From contig JAUTXW010000212.1 of assembly GCA_030620095.1 (NCBI GenBank), forward strand, positions 1 to 64,000: a DNA stretch of 64,000 bases. Reading direction: 5' to 3'. Source of the DNA: Kuschelorhynchus macadamiae (taxonomy: Eukaryota; Arthropoda; Insecta; Coleoptera; Curculionidae). A program made the position numbers and the translations under genes. This document shows positions 40,701 through 55,700 of this stretch, one piece after another (position 1 is the stretch's first letter; each line of letters starts with the position of its first letter). Under the pieces are notes generated by a model. It had not been told where the DNA came from. It searched no databases and saw nothing but the letters and a program-made list of their open reading frames with translations.

Positions 40701-43700
40701 TCACATCCCCGTTTCGAGACCAAACATAGTTGTTGGCATTCTTTAGGTGACAACCTCGCAAGAGCTTCGATAATCAAAGCACATAAACGTTCAGAAGTAA
40801 GATCAAGTAAAGACTGAAGAGACACTTCAGCACTTATGTCTGCAATAGTATAGTCAGTTTTTTTTGGGTAACAAGTAAATTTTTCTTTTTGAACCAAAGT
40901 ATAACAAGGATATAGTTCTTTGTTATTTCTACGAATTATCTCATATTGATGTTTAGACAATCCAGCCTCAACTATAATGGAAAGAGCTTGGGTTGAATTC
41001 ATTTTTGAAGATATTTTTTTATTTTCTTTATTAAACTCTATATACTTTCGAGCACGTGTGGGATCATTGCTCACTTCTTTGACAATTTTCGCAGCTTCTA
41101 AATTCCCAGCAGCTCTTAAACTCATACTTGTAGAAAATGAAAGTTCTTCAAGTGGAATGATGTTTCTTATTTTTTCTGTTTTTCTTCTCTTTGATCTTTC
41201 ACACAACTCATTAAAAAATGTTTCCGAACGACCAGGACCAGGGAAATATTTTTTGGTAACAGCAATGAGAAACAAAACATTAACGTTTTTTATTTTTTAA
41301 AAGAAAATCAGGAGAGGATCACTTCAAAATCACAGGAACAGTTACAGTGTCTGGAACTAACAGCATTCGAACAGAACTGGATCAAATAAAGAAGTCTAGG
41401 CGGGACAACAGATTACGTTTCTTTTAAGATCATAATTCATAACTCATGGTACGGTACGGTATGCCAAAACTTAGGAGTCGACTCCCATGTGGATTATAAA
41501 AGAAGAGGGAAACCCATGGATGAGTACTCCAAAAAAAAAACGAAAGCTGGGAAATACATAACATTTTTCAGAACGAAGAAAAAGGTATGTGAAATTATCT
41601 AATTATTAACTAAATCCCAAAGTTACTATACAAAAAAAACTCCAAAACGTTTGATTCCGGCATGGCCAAAGATTTCTAAATAAAAATCCAGGGTTTCTCC
41701 AAAACACAAACTTTACTTTGGCTCTCAGATAAATCAGATAGTTAATCCATGCGAAGAAACAAAAATTCAAATCACCACTACTGGGTATATTCAGGATGAT
41801 TCCCGATTTTTCTTCGGATCAACACATGGAGGTGTTGTAAGTACCTCGACTACCAACCGGAATGACGATACCAAGGGACGAAGACCGTTGGCCAACCAAA
41901 AAGGTCGAGCACGGAAATAGTCAGTAAAGTACTCGTGAAAGAAAGCGGCAAATTCAAATTCACCATGAAACTTAAGAAAAACCATTAACTCGATTCGGCA
42001 ACACTGCAACTGAAAACCGAAAGTAGAAACGCAAGTCGACGTCGACGCCGTGAATCCATGACTTGAGAGTACCAAAAGGATATGTTCATACTAAATATAA
42101 AATTCCTTTATCTGCTTTGAATATTGAAATGATTGGCAAATATTGTGATTTTATCTGGATGGCAACGTAAAAATAAATATGAAGTAAATTACTTGTTAAA
42201 ATTAAACATTACGTTGTAAATCCCACTTATAGACAACCCAAATTACTTCTAATATATATATATATAGGCGTGGATTAAACTGTTCAACAAATGAAACAAT
42301 TTAGCTCATGAAAAATATAATGCTACAGACTATTGCTTTGTTTTTAAAATTATCCATTCCAGAATAATATAGCGGCCACTGCTTTAGAAGGTCTTCTACA
42401 TCACTATAAGCCAACACCGGAGTGGATATTTTGACCGTAAAGAGGCACGGAGGATGGCGATCAAACAGAGTTGCAGAAGGATACATTGAGGCTTAGGAAG
42501 AAAACAAAAAGAAGACTGCTTTCAGTATAGTCGGAAATAAGGAAAATGAAGCAACCAATATCCAAAAACTGAACATATTTACCGCAAGTTCATCGCAAGT
42601 TAAATCAAGTACACCTGGTATTAATTTAAATAACTGCAATAGTTGTGTAATTGATATTTTACAGTAATTTGTAATGCTATATTTTAAACAAAAGAAAACG
42701 TATTTCCTTTAATTCTGTTGTTGATTACAAGTGGAGTCCCTCAAGGTTCAGTCTTGGGACCTATACTTTTTTGGTTATACATTAATGATATCACGAACCT
42801 TAAAATTAATGGAAGAATTTCCCTTTTTGCTGACGACACAAGCATAACTCGGAGTGATACAACGTCTTTACACTCTAGTATCTCCAAAGACTTGGTTATA
42901 ATTAAGGCTTGGTCCGATTCCAATATGCTTTGTTTTAATGTCGATAAAACGGTGGCGTTATCTTATAAGGGAACTTTACAAACACTTCAGGTGCATAACA
43001 GCAACATTGAATACGTAGAGTCGGTTAAATTCCTGGGTTTAAATATAAATAACAACCTAAAATGGTCTAATCATATTGACACCTTAACTAAAAAACTTTC
43101 TACCGCCTGCTTCTCCATTCGATCAGTTTCAAAAGAACTAGACGTTATTTCTGCCAGACTTACTTATTTCTCTTTATTTGAATCCCACCTCCGCTATGGC
43201 CTTCCCTTTTGGCGCTGCTGTACCACCGAGCAATTTCGTAGTATTTTTATGCTTCAAAAGAGAGCCATTCGTTATTTGTTTGGTCTAAATAATAGAGCTC
43301 ACTGCCAATACTATTACAAAAAACATGAAATATTAACATTTCCTGCATTATTTATTTTGGAAACGGTATGTTTGCTGAGAAAACATATAAACACCCTCCC
43401 AGAAAGGCCACAACATGTATACCCTACCAGAAACTCTAGGCATGATATATATCTTCCCATTCCTTCCTCAGAATTAATAAAAAAATCAATTATTTACAAC
43501 GCCATAAAACTTTACAACAATCTGCCAGTACATTTAAAATCTATCCCTATGCTTCCACAATTTCGAAAAAACGCCAAAGCATACCTCATTGAGAGACCAT
43601 TTTACAGCGTTAATGATTTTTACAGCGAGTAAGTCTCTTTAAATTGCCACTAAATTCGCTTGTTTACTTAAATATTTGTGAGTCATGTCCTAACTCGTAG

Positions 43701-46700
43701 CATAGAATTTTGAAAATCATCATATAGAGAAAAGAACTGCCGAACATTCACTTAAAACTTAATTATTTTTGTTGGGTATTGGATTAAAAACAAAATTTAA
43801 TTCTTTTTTGTATACTACATTCTACACTAGTTCATTATAGCTTCTGTTTAACATCACAATTATTTGTATAACCATAATAACATAGAGTTTAAGGTCGCAT
43901 AGTTGCAATTTTGATTTCAATGTCATCGAAATTATTCACCTCGTACATGTGTGTTTGTTTACTTTTATAAGGTTATTAGGATTCATTAACTGTTTTGTGG
44001 CAATGTTATGTTATATTCTAACGTGTGGTTTAGGATTTGGTAAATTGACAATTTACATTTTTAAGAAGCATTGACCTATCGAAATTCTTTTCGATTAATG
44101 TTTTGATATGTCTTATTTTAGGTATATTTTGCTTTGTCCATAAAATTGTAAAATTTTTCTGCGGCAATAAAGCATACTTTTGTTTGTTTGTTTGTTTGTT
44201 TAATTTTAATATCATGATTACATTACTAAAATCAGTGCGGTAGTGGCTTCTTATCTCACGATCGTAAATAAATAACTATTTTAACACGTCAACATGTTCA
44301 ACGGTGGTTGACAATTTTTACCATTCCATACTCGAGTCAAAGTTACCGTTTTGAAAATTACCACTTTCAACACTTGTTATGTAATTTACTATAATGGAGT
44401 TACAATCAAATCCTCTAATCAATCACCGCTTCCTTTAAAACGCTCTTTTTTTCAGGTCTGGACACCATTCCCACCCAACTGCCTGGTCGGATTATATTCT
44501 TGCATCTTCTGATTTGTTCGTTGCTTCTCTACAATTACTACACTTCGAGTCTGGTATCATCTCTGATTAGCACCGAACCTGAAGTTCTTAAAACAATAAG
44601 GGAGCTCTTGGAGAGCAAGCTTAAAGTAGGCATTGAATTTCAACCGTACACCATTACGTACATGTTGGGCAGAGGTAAGCGATTTAAGATAATGTGTATT
44701 AATATGATCAAAATGCTTTTCCAGAAACCAATATCGTTTCTTCATTGAGCTATGAAGGAAAACGTATATCAGTCACTGTGAAACAAAATGTTCATACTGT
44801 TGGTCTTGATGTTTGATTTTCAAGACTAACAATTGCACTGTCGAACAATCCCTTTCAGAATGGGCGAACAAGATAGTCATCAACACGAAACCATTACAGC
44901 GGCATGACTGAACTTTATTAGATCGGAGGTACATGATGCTAGTAACTATAGTACCTTGTATAAGTTACTAAATAAAATCTAGTACTTATAGTAAGACAGT
45001 GTTTGAAAAACAAGTTGCCTTTACATGATGCTGGCAGAAGTAAATACAAAGTGAACATCCAAAAGATGAGGTGAGATGCCGGATAATATGATTCAGTTCT
45101 TCTCGATATTAAAAACAACGATGTTTTAAATTTTGACTTGAATTTTGAAATTTAATTGTATGATTTAGATGGCTGATGGTCGAAAGAGACTTTCTGGTTT
45201 ACAATACCGAAAAAGAAAATTGGAGACAGAGGAAGATACAAAACGATTAGCTGGGTCATTGAAAAATTTTTTACGTCTACGACCAGCCTTCAAGTAGCAA
45301 ACAGCTACATACTGCATATTTTGATTCAAGTGAGGATGCAAAAGAAGCATTGGAAAAGGAAAAGAACACGCCGAATAAAGCTACAACGAACACGCCAGCA
45401 AATATACAAACCGAAACTGTTGGTAAAGTGAATGAGGAACTCTTAAAAGACCCAGCCTATTGGCCTCAAGTATTAACAGATAATATTAGGATAACAATTC
45501 TTGAAATAGGACCAGTTGTGTTTATTGATGAGCATTCAAAAAGTGTTGAAATCAGGGAGGATTTTTTAGGATTTTGTCCAGTCAGGGCTATGATAACGGT
45601 GCCAATATGAAAGACAAACATAATTGTCTGCAAAAAAAGATGTTGGATACTAATCCTAGAGCCTTTTTTGTACCTTGTGCGGCACATAGCCTTAATTTAG
45701 TCGTAAACGACGCTGCAAAATGCTTTCTTGAAGTAACAAACTTTTTTAACATTATTCAAGAAATATATGTTTTTTTTTCGGCCTCAACCTACCGATGGAG
45801 TATTCTTATGAAAGAACTTCCCAACCTAACAGTAAAGCCGCTATCTGATACCCATTGCGAGAGTCGAATTGATGCTATCAAAACCCTCAGATTTGAACTA
45901 GAAAAAATTTATGATGCTCTCTTTGCCCTTTATAGCGATCAATCTAGAGATAATGAATAATGAAAAATATTGCAAGATCCTTAATTAAAAAAATAAAGTC
46001 TTAAATTTATATGTTCATTAGTTATCTGGTGCAATATTTTATAAAAAAAATAAATGTTGTAAGCAAAATAATGCAAAAATCTACCATTGTTTTGCCAGAA
46101 GCTATCCAAATGTTAAAAGATGTGATGTGAAATTTGTTTTCCAGCTGTTGAGTTAGTTAGATCAAGAAAAAAAAAAGGTTTTTTTTTATTATGAACACAA
46201 AAATGAGCCTATCCAATCTACAAAGAGAAATTTCCAAGTTAATTTTTATTTTTACATTCTCGACATTGCAATTTCAAAACTAGACGAAAGGTTCCAAGAT
46301 TTCAACAAATATAACAAAACGTTTGGTTTTTTAAATAATTTAGGAGCGTTTAATAAAGATGAAATAATGCAATATTGTAAAAAATTGGAAACTGAATTAA
46401 CTGACCTGGCAACAAAAAATATGGACATAAATGCAATTGACCTTTACAATGAGATTGATACTTTGTCAATGTATATTCTTACTACAAATAATATGTCGGC
46501 TAAAGAGGTATTAACTTATTTAGTAGTTAATGTTTTAAAAGGCATCTTTCCCAATTTATTTGTAGCTTTAAGAATATTTTTAACAATGCCGGTTACTGTT
46601 GCCCATGGAGAGCGGTCATTTTCGAAATTAAAACTAATCAAAACCTACTTAAGATCCAACATGAGTCAATTCAGGCTTTCAAATTTAGCAATTATAAGTA

Positions 46701-49700
46701 TTGAAGAAGATATTTCTAACAACTTGGATGTAGGCGACTTGATTAAGGAATTTGCTACTAAAAAAGCGGGAAAAGTAGATTTTAGTATTTAAACAAATTT
46801 AATTATTTTTGTTTTTTTTTCGTGAATGCATTTTATTTTGTTCTTTTATGTATTTGTTAATAAATACTTTGTTATTTTACTATTAAATTTGTTATCTGTT
46901 TATTGAGCATGATAAATTATAAACTCCTTCCCTACCGACAACCTAATTTTTTTTAAATTAGTGGGGGCGGCAAATTTACTTCTTGCACCCGGGCGGCAGG
47001 CAAAAAAAAGGGGGTGTTTATTATTGCTTAGCATTGATTTTATAAGGCATAATACGAGAGCCGTTAAACAATTTTTTTAAACACGTGTTATATATTTTTA
47101 CTATTTTGTTGAAAATTTTAACAGGATTCTAGCAAATTTACGTTCTTAAATCATTTTACTAACTATCAGCGTGTCAATATAGTTTGAAATATTTAAAATC
47201 AGTAAATATATTTCAACTAAAATGAGTGCGGAAAAGTGAAGTTTCCGCACGCTTGTAGAACAAATGATTATTATATTGTGGTTTTAAATAATATAAAAAT
47301 ACAATTTTGTCTTTAATGTCATTCGGAGAAACAAATATGTTTTTATATGTCTAGATTCCTAGCTTCGGAAAAGGAATATTTAGAATAAAAATAAAAGACC
47401 ATCGACTCCCAATTGTCATGGAAAGAACAGAGAAGTGGCAAGTTGGTGCGGCATTTCCAAACCATTTGGTACTCTACTTATAATATACAGGATAGTTCAA
47501 AAGAAACGCACAAAAATCATATCTTCTGTATGATTAATTTTGCACAAAAACGCTGGAATACGTGAAGTGGTTTAAATGGTTGTTTGTCTTTCTGTAATAT
47601 TCTGAAACCCCTTAATTTGTCCGCAACCCAACTTCTTTTTTGAAATGGCAACCTAGGTCATGTGGGGGCTCTATGAAAAGGTCTTCTAAAACTGAATCCG
47701 ATAAGCTATAAGCTATTATATAGCAACATTAGTAAATTACAGTAAAACGAGTCCAGATAACTTTTTTAATTAAAATTAATGTTCCATGGAGATCCTGAAA
47801 TATTAACCGAATTTATTATTTTATGTGTCTAGGTATTTGCCAAACAAATACCAAATGTGGAAAAAACTATCCTAGAATTTCAAAAAATTGGGTACCTTTT
47901 TACCTGCCTTTTTCAAAGTAAAAATTTGTGATATTAGGAAGTTGAAAATAATTGATGGTAACCCAATAAAAGAAAAAAATATTTTTCAGTATTTTGGGGG
48001 AAAGAACGAACCCTTATCTAAATGTTATTTTTTTTTAGTTAAGGAAGACCGTTACTTAGATCTCCTGAACGAGACGAAAATATTCGAAAGGGGAGTCCCG
48101 AATTTTTTAACCGCCGAAGAAGGGATAAAGAAAGTCCATCGCGGCGACTTCGCTTTCCACGCGGAATCGATAACGGCCTACCCAATAATCGGCGATACTT
48201 TTGAACAGGAATCGATCTGCGACCTGGCAGAGATCGTTTTGATTGAGAATGACGCCTCTTTAATGGCCCAAAAGAAGAGTCAGTATAAGAAATTGTTCCA
48301 AATAAGGTAAGACTGTACATTGTCTATGGTAAATAGATCCGAATTTTGCATTATATGCCCCAAAAACAGATAGTATTCCGTATATACCATCAAAAATCCA
48401 TTATAGCTTATTCAATAGGTAACTCACTTAAATGCAACGCCTTGAATCGGTCCGGAGACATCAATGCTCGCCGAAACTATATTAATTCGTGAGGTAACCC
48501 TCGATTCGCAAACTGGATTAAGACGCAACATTTCCAATCATTAAATATTAGAAGAGATCTTTTAGTTAAAAGAGGAATATTGAATTCGGCTGTTAATCTT
48601 GGGATAAAAATTTGATACAGGTTAGTTTGAAATAAAGTTTCTAGGAGTAAGCATACATTTTAATAGAAAACAAACTTATTCTTACAAAAATCTGAATAAC
48701 TAAATCAAAAAAACAACGCAAAATATTATTTTAATCTAAAAGCAGTTTTTAATCTATTAACTTTTTTGCTTTTTGAGATACTGAGTTATTATATTATAAC
48801 CCCACCTACAGTGATGTAAAAGTGTAAGGTAAGGAATACGTTGTTTTAATGGAATACCCTGTATATTTTTTATTTTTATGAAAGGCTGTTTCAAAAATAT
48901 ATAATTGGATTAAAACGTTTATTAATTATCTTAGTTTAACTGCAATATTACTTGATATATAAGTGTAGGGTAATATTATAATATAATGCCCACGATTTAT
49001 ATTTCCTTCTCTTTTTAAGAAACCATCCGCACAATCATCTTTCACTTTTGATTTATCACCTTGGGCTTGGATGTTACGGCAGGTGGCTAAGGTCACTTCC
49101 GAGGAGACGTCAGAAATTTACCCTAAATTTTGGGTTTTTTCTGGCCGAATTTACAAGTGTGTGGCTAGCTCCTGTCAGTTAATCCACGTTTGTTTGTTTG
49201 TTTGTTTTCTAGGATTTTCAATAACTTTCCTATATCTTTTAACTTAGTTAAACTGGTCTGCTGATAAAGTCTAATAAGACTGAAACACGTGTAGCGCGGT
49301 TACCAAACTTCACACCTTTTTTTTGCGGCCATGCCCACAATTTATTTTTCCTTCTTTTTTTAAGAATCCATCCGCATAATCGTCTTTCTCTTTTGATGAT
49401 AATATAATACACAACTTGTTACAGTTAAAACAAAATAATTGAAAAACGGTTTGAGCCAAAGTAGTGAAAATATCTATTTTTGAATTAGGAAAAAAAGAAC
49501 ATTCATAAAAATACAGGGTGTTGCTTTAAAAATTTTGTTGGAAAGAAGGACGTAGCCGATGCACGCATCGGACAAGTGTTCCTTCTGAAACGTACACTAC
49601 AGAATGCTAAACATTCTAAATGGTACGGATTCGTAAACAAGGTCAAAATAAAAAAGTCAAAATCGAGAGACCCAATAAAAACAGTAACTACATCAAACAT

Positions 49701-52700
49701 TTAAAATAGAGAAAAAAAAAATTGATACACAAATACACATTTACAGACAAAAAAAAATTACAAAGGAACACACAAATCCATATGAATACGAAGTGTAAAA
49801 AACCTCACAAAAGCAATCCATTTAGCCGCCTTTTTAGCTGCAAAGTGCTAAGTCTAAAGATGTCATATTCTGCGACATGACGATTGTAATTACACACTAG
49901 TCGGTCAATAAATGCGCCAGACCCATAATTTGTACGGTGGTATCTTTCAAAGAATAGCTGAGGTTGTCTTGTTCTCCTAATAGATACCAAAAATGAGACC
50001 GACCCCAACAATATTTCACAATCATTGTCTCCGTTTATTAGCTTGTGTAGAAAAACAAGAAGTGCCTTACGTCTCCGAAACTCAAGAGTTTGAAGGCCGC
50101 ATAGAAGAGCTCTAGTGTTATACGATAGATCCTGATATGGAAAATTAAATTTATATAAGAGGTATTTCGCAAATCTATTTTGTACTTTTTCAACTCTATC
50201 GTTATGGCACTGGTATGATGGACTCCATATTGTTGAACAATACTCCAAAACACTCCGTACCAGTGAGTAATACAGACAGACAATTGCTTTGGTGTCCGTC
50301 ACATGCCTTGTATTCCTTTTTATAAAGCCCAACAATCTAAAACCCTTGAGTACAATGCTGTCAATATGCAGATTAAATGTTAGTTTGTCATCAAAAATAA
50401 CACCTAGGTCAGTGTAAGAACTAACAACCTCTAGTGTTACATCATTTATGAAGTAGGAGGAGAGAACAGGATTAATGCGTTTATGAAAACGGAGCACTTT
50501 ACACTTGGATATGTTAAGATGGAGATAATTAGTGCTGCACCAGTTGACGAGCCTTCCAATGTCAGATTGCAGTGCATTTGAGTCAGTGTAAACGGGAGCA
50601 AAAAATTTTAAATCGTCTGCATACAAAAGACATTTGGACGCTCTAAAGCAAGATACTATGTCATTTATAAAAAGTAGAAAGAGCACTGGACCAATATGTG
50701 AACCCTGTGGGACACCCGATGTCACAATAACCTCCCTAGAAACTGAACCACAAATGTTGACCTGTTGTCGACGATTAAACAAATAATATCTGATCCACTC
50801 CAAATAACTTCCAGAAAGACCAATTTGCTGCAATTTTAATAATAAAAGCTGATGACAAACACTATCAAAAGCCTTGGATATGTCAGTGTAAGCAGCATCA
50901 ATCTGTTGGCCAGCTTCGACAGATGTAATTAAGTAATTTTGGAACATCGCAAGATTTGTAGTAGTTGAGCGACCGCGATAAAAACCATGTTGCATACTCG
51001 TAATGTAGTGTTTCAAAGACTCAAATAAATGATCAGTGATAATTGCCTCAAACAGCTTTGGGATATGCGAAAGCAAAGAGATACCTCTGTAGTTCTTTAT
51101 ATTGCTTTTATCACCGGATTTAAAGATCGGCATCAGTGTAGAAAATTTCCAAATATCAGGAAATGAACCTAGATTAAAGGATCTTTGAAAAATTACACAT
51201 AGCGGTTGAGACAACGACTGACAGCACCTTTTCAAAAAGATAGTGGGAATTCCGTCAGGACCAGCCCTCTTAGAAACATCAAGGCCATCTATTTTAGTGC
51301 AGATTTCTGCCTCTGTAAAATAATATGTTGCTAGTAGTTTCCCTGAAGAACTTACGGGACTGATCTGACTAAAATCTAAAATTTCATGGTGTGAATAGCA
51401 GGACTGAAAATGGGCTGCAAAGGCAATAGCGATGTGATTTGAACCCATAATTTCTTCACCGTCATAATTCATAACACTAGGCATACCAGAGTCTCTTCTC
51501 AAGTTACGAACAAATGACCAAAAGTGCTTGATATTTTCCGGAATAAGTAATTCAGTTTGCGTGACATATGTAAGATAGCACATGTCAGTTCGAAACTTTA
51601 CTTCACGTCGTATGTCCGAATAGGCCAGATAGATAGTAGTATGGTTTTCTTGGGAACATGAATATCGATTCCCCGAAGCAAAACCTCATAGAAGGTTTCA
51701 ACGATCCCGTTGATGTCAGGAGATGATAAGAAAGACCAATCCGACTGCTTATAAAAAAGATTGAGTTCATGGAAATTTGCCCGATGAAACTGATATACAC
51801 TCACTTGATTGTAACTTTTTATTGGAGGAACATATTCAATTCTATACATCAATTCAATCGCAGGATGGTAAGGGTCAATATTTACTAGGGGTAAATCAGG
51901 AGATGAAATGCGAACATCAGCAAAAATCAAGTCCAAAGTTCTACCCATGTGATTGCATAAAGAATTAATTTGTTGCAATTCTAGAAAGTTCATTGACACA
52001 ATAAGAGTTTCACAGGCCAACGATGTTAAAGACCTTGGAACAAGGGTATCGTCTTCATAGATCCACTCCACTGAAGAAAGGTTAAAATCCCCAGAAATTA
52101 AAAATGTATGACTGTCAAAACTATTTCTCAGCGACTCGCAGGTATTGCAGTATAAACGCTAAAGCTTTTATATTTACCCTTTTTCTCTCTATATCTTTAA
52201 TAATAAACCAAGTAGGTAGGTGTCAAAATATAATGACTTACCCTGTACATTTTTTAAACAAGTCAAAAAGTCATTGTCACTTTTTTTAAATTAAGTAAGC
52301 AAAATGAAACTAAATAATTTCTTCTTACTAAACACATCGTAAATAAGAAAAGCGGGTTTTTCATAAAACAAAATTTGGCGGTAGCAATATAAATAGTAAA
52401 TTATTTTTGGCAAAAGTCTGCGGTCGCTACTCTCGTCTGCCGGCTTCCACAACACACTTCGCAACATTGCGCGTTAATTTCTCGAAGGAATATTGAATTC
52501 GGCTGTTAATCTTAGGATTAAAATTTGATACAGGTTAGTTTGAAATAAAGTTTCTAGGAGTAAGCATACATTTTAATAGAAAACAAATTTATTCTTACAA
52601 AACCTGAGTAACTAAATCAAAAAAACAACGCTAAATATTATTTTTATCTAAAAGCAGTTTTTAACCTATTAACTTATACAAGAAGAGAAAGATTTTTGCT

Positions 52701-55700
52701 TTTTAAGTTACTGAGTTATTATATTATAAGACCCACCTACAGGGCTATTTATTAACAAATATAGAGACAAAGTGTAAATACAAACAAAAAGTGTAGGGTA
52801 AGGAATACGTTGTTTTAATGGAATACCCTGTATATTGTTTATTTTTATGCAGTTTCAAAAATATATACTTTTTTAAAATTAGGTAAGTAAAATGAAGCTA
52901 AATAATTTCTTCTTACTAAACACATCGTTAATAAGAAAAGCAGGTTTTGTCAACATAATTTGGCGATAACAATATATATAGTAAATTATTTTTGGCAAAA
53001 GTCTGCGGTCGCTACTCTCGTTTGCCGGCTTCCTTAACACACTTCGCAACATTGCGGGTTAATTTCCATTTAAGAGGACTTGAACGTTGCCATTATTCGA
53101 TTTACTGCGTAGCTATATTGATCTATTACCATCCATCCATTGTTAAATTAAACATCTATAACGATTACCTTGGTAGGCACAACAAGATAATGTCCAAAAT
53201 ATATAGATATTTAACGTGTTTATCAAAATTTCGAAAAAAAGTCCAGCAAAATAGTGTTACCGAAAGCAATATCTAGTGGGATTCTGGTAAATTCTGCTAC
53301 CATGTTTTAGTAGCATGACAATTTAAATAGTTGGTAACACTTCGGTTAAAAGTTAAATATCAACTAGTGTATAGTTATTCTCTACAGGTAACTGGGTCAG
53401 TTTTAAAAAAATACGATGGATATCAACGAAAGAACTTCGGTCAGTTGGAATGTTAAAGAATCATATTAGACCAATGGTGACAAAATTTAAGAAGTGGTTG
53501 TAATTTGTGAATATTCAGAAAAGCTCTTCAAGTTTAGAATTTAAGTCACTTTACGAGTATATATAGTTGTCTAAATTAATAAATTTCAATACCCTATAAT
53601 ATAATTTTAGGTTAATGAAATATTGAAAACGGAATTTAAAATTCTAAATGAGTAGCAAAAGTCACAAAATCTCCACGACCAAGTTATAAACTGACTACCT
53701 CAACATTTTTTGCGATTTTCTCAAAGTTTTTTTGTTATGACAATACAAAAATGTGTTCTTTAATATTATATACGAGGACCTTTCAACAAAGACTAGTACT
53801 AGTACTACCGAAACTTTATTTATTAATATTAAACAACAATACTTTTATCACGCTCTATATAGTCCCCCTGTTATGCAATAACCTTATCCCAACAGTGCTG
53901 CCATTGTCCAGAAACATGGTGGAAGCCATTGTTTGAGAGCTTCCTCAAACCCGCCTCTAAAGCCTTAGCAGCATCCAATTCTGTTTGAAATCTTCATTTT
54001 TTGAGGTCTTTTTTTGCTTGAGGAAACAGATAGAAGTCGCATGGGGCTATGTCAGGACTATATGGAGGATGCAGTACAGACCGATATTTTCAGTGTTCAA
54101 AAACTCTGTTACTATATTCGCTAAGTGAGAGCAAGCGTTATCCAATCAGCTCAGGTCGTTTTTTGGGGATGGGATCCTTCATCAACTGAAAAAAAACTTG
54201 TTTATAATAACTGGCAGTTACTGTACAGGGTGTCCGGATTTGGTTGCAAAAGCAGGGCATCTCGCTTATTTTTAAAGATAGAACCTTGCGGTTTTCACGA
54301 ACCTGAGCTAATTTTTTGTGAAACTCATGAAGCCGTAAACAAAATTTTCATAGCCTTCTTCGTTTATGAGATACAGGGCGAAATAGAAAATTTTGCATTT
54401 TGGGACCCCCTCGTATCTCGGTTATCCTTTAACTTAACGCAAAGGGAAAAGTTGCTGCTTATGCAGTTTTTTACGCTGGATCCAGTGGCGTAGTCATATT
54501 TTTCATTTGAGTTGTTATTTTTTAGATATGACCCAAAGTTGTGTTTTTTTAAATAGGACACCCTGTATATTTGTCCAGAAATTGATTTGTCCTTTTAAAA
54601 GCTTCTCAAAAATATATAATAGTTTGGGTCTATTTTAATAAACAACAACAAAAATCCTAATTTTTATAATTATCATCCCAAATTTTGCAGTAGGCCATGC
54701 AAAACAATGCTGTTTTTTATTTAAAGTCGTTAACAATATCTACATCCTAACAATAAATCAAAATAAATATGTAATTAAATCTATTTACCATTATGTATTG
54801 ATAATTTCGCACCAAAAAAAGTACCACCTACCTAGATTTATGTAACACAAGAACAAAACAGTAATAAATTATTATGTAAGAAGCCATTCAGCAAAAATCA
54901 ACTGTCGTATAAGAACTACAGTAACCAAGGAAATCAAAAGAACTGTTCAAACTGATTTCCATTTTGTTCTATGCATGCTTCGCACAATTTTCGTATTCGT
55001 TTTAGGGAATTAAGCAAAATAACGGAATGATTTTGTAAATAGCGAAAATTTTCTCTTATTGCATTTCCTAAATCTTGGACATTATCATAGTGGTCTTTGT
55101 AAATTCTATTTTCCAGATATCCCTATAGAAAGAAATCTAAAATCGACAAATCTGGAGACCTAGGGGGGTCATCTTATAGGTCCATTTGTTCCGGTCCATT
55201 GATTGGTAAAATTATTGGAGCACCGTCCTGTTGAAAATAAATTTCGTTAATTTGCGCTAGAGGAACATCGTCCAGTAATTTACGTATAGCTGCCTCTAAA
55301 ATTTCTATATAGCGGTTGGCTGTTAGATTTCCCTCAAATATATAAAATTTTATATGTGTTCCTAATATGAAGCAGGACACATTTAGGCCAAACCTGCCCT
55401 GCTGTCTTTTGGGAAATATTTGGTGTTGATTTTCCTGGGACCAGAATCTACTATTGTGCCTATTGAGTATACCAGAATTACTGAAATGTGCTTCGTCTGA
55501 CCATATAACCTTCCTTTCAAAATCTCTAACCATATCGCATCTTTCTCGAAACCAATTGCAGAAGACTACCCGACGCTCTGCATCCCCTGGCTGTAAGTGC
55601 TGCACGAGCCTAAATTTGTATGGGTGGTATTTGTGCCTTTTTAGAATTTCTTGAACTCTAGTTTTTGGAATCCCTATGCTCTTTTCACTGGCTCTACAAG

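Noticed and set aside
40977..41300. 107-codon plus-strand frame
   Set aside because: Antisense to the Transib-like transposase; no motif.
46960..47010. Right terminus of hAT 3 at the GGGGGCGGC motif
   Set aside because: No matching left end or 8-bp duplication was found.
47888..48038. Upstream extension of the exon g open frame
   Set aside because: No IR similarity, and a long pyrimidine tract plus AG sits exactly where the phase fits.
48039..48320. Arginine- and serine-rich frame on the minus strand
   Set aside because: Antisense shadow of receptor exon g; low-complexity composition and no motif.
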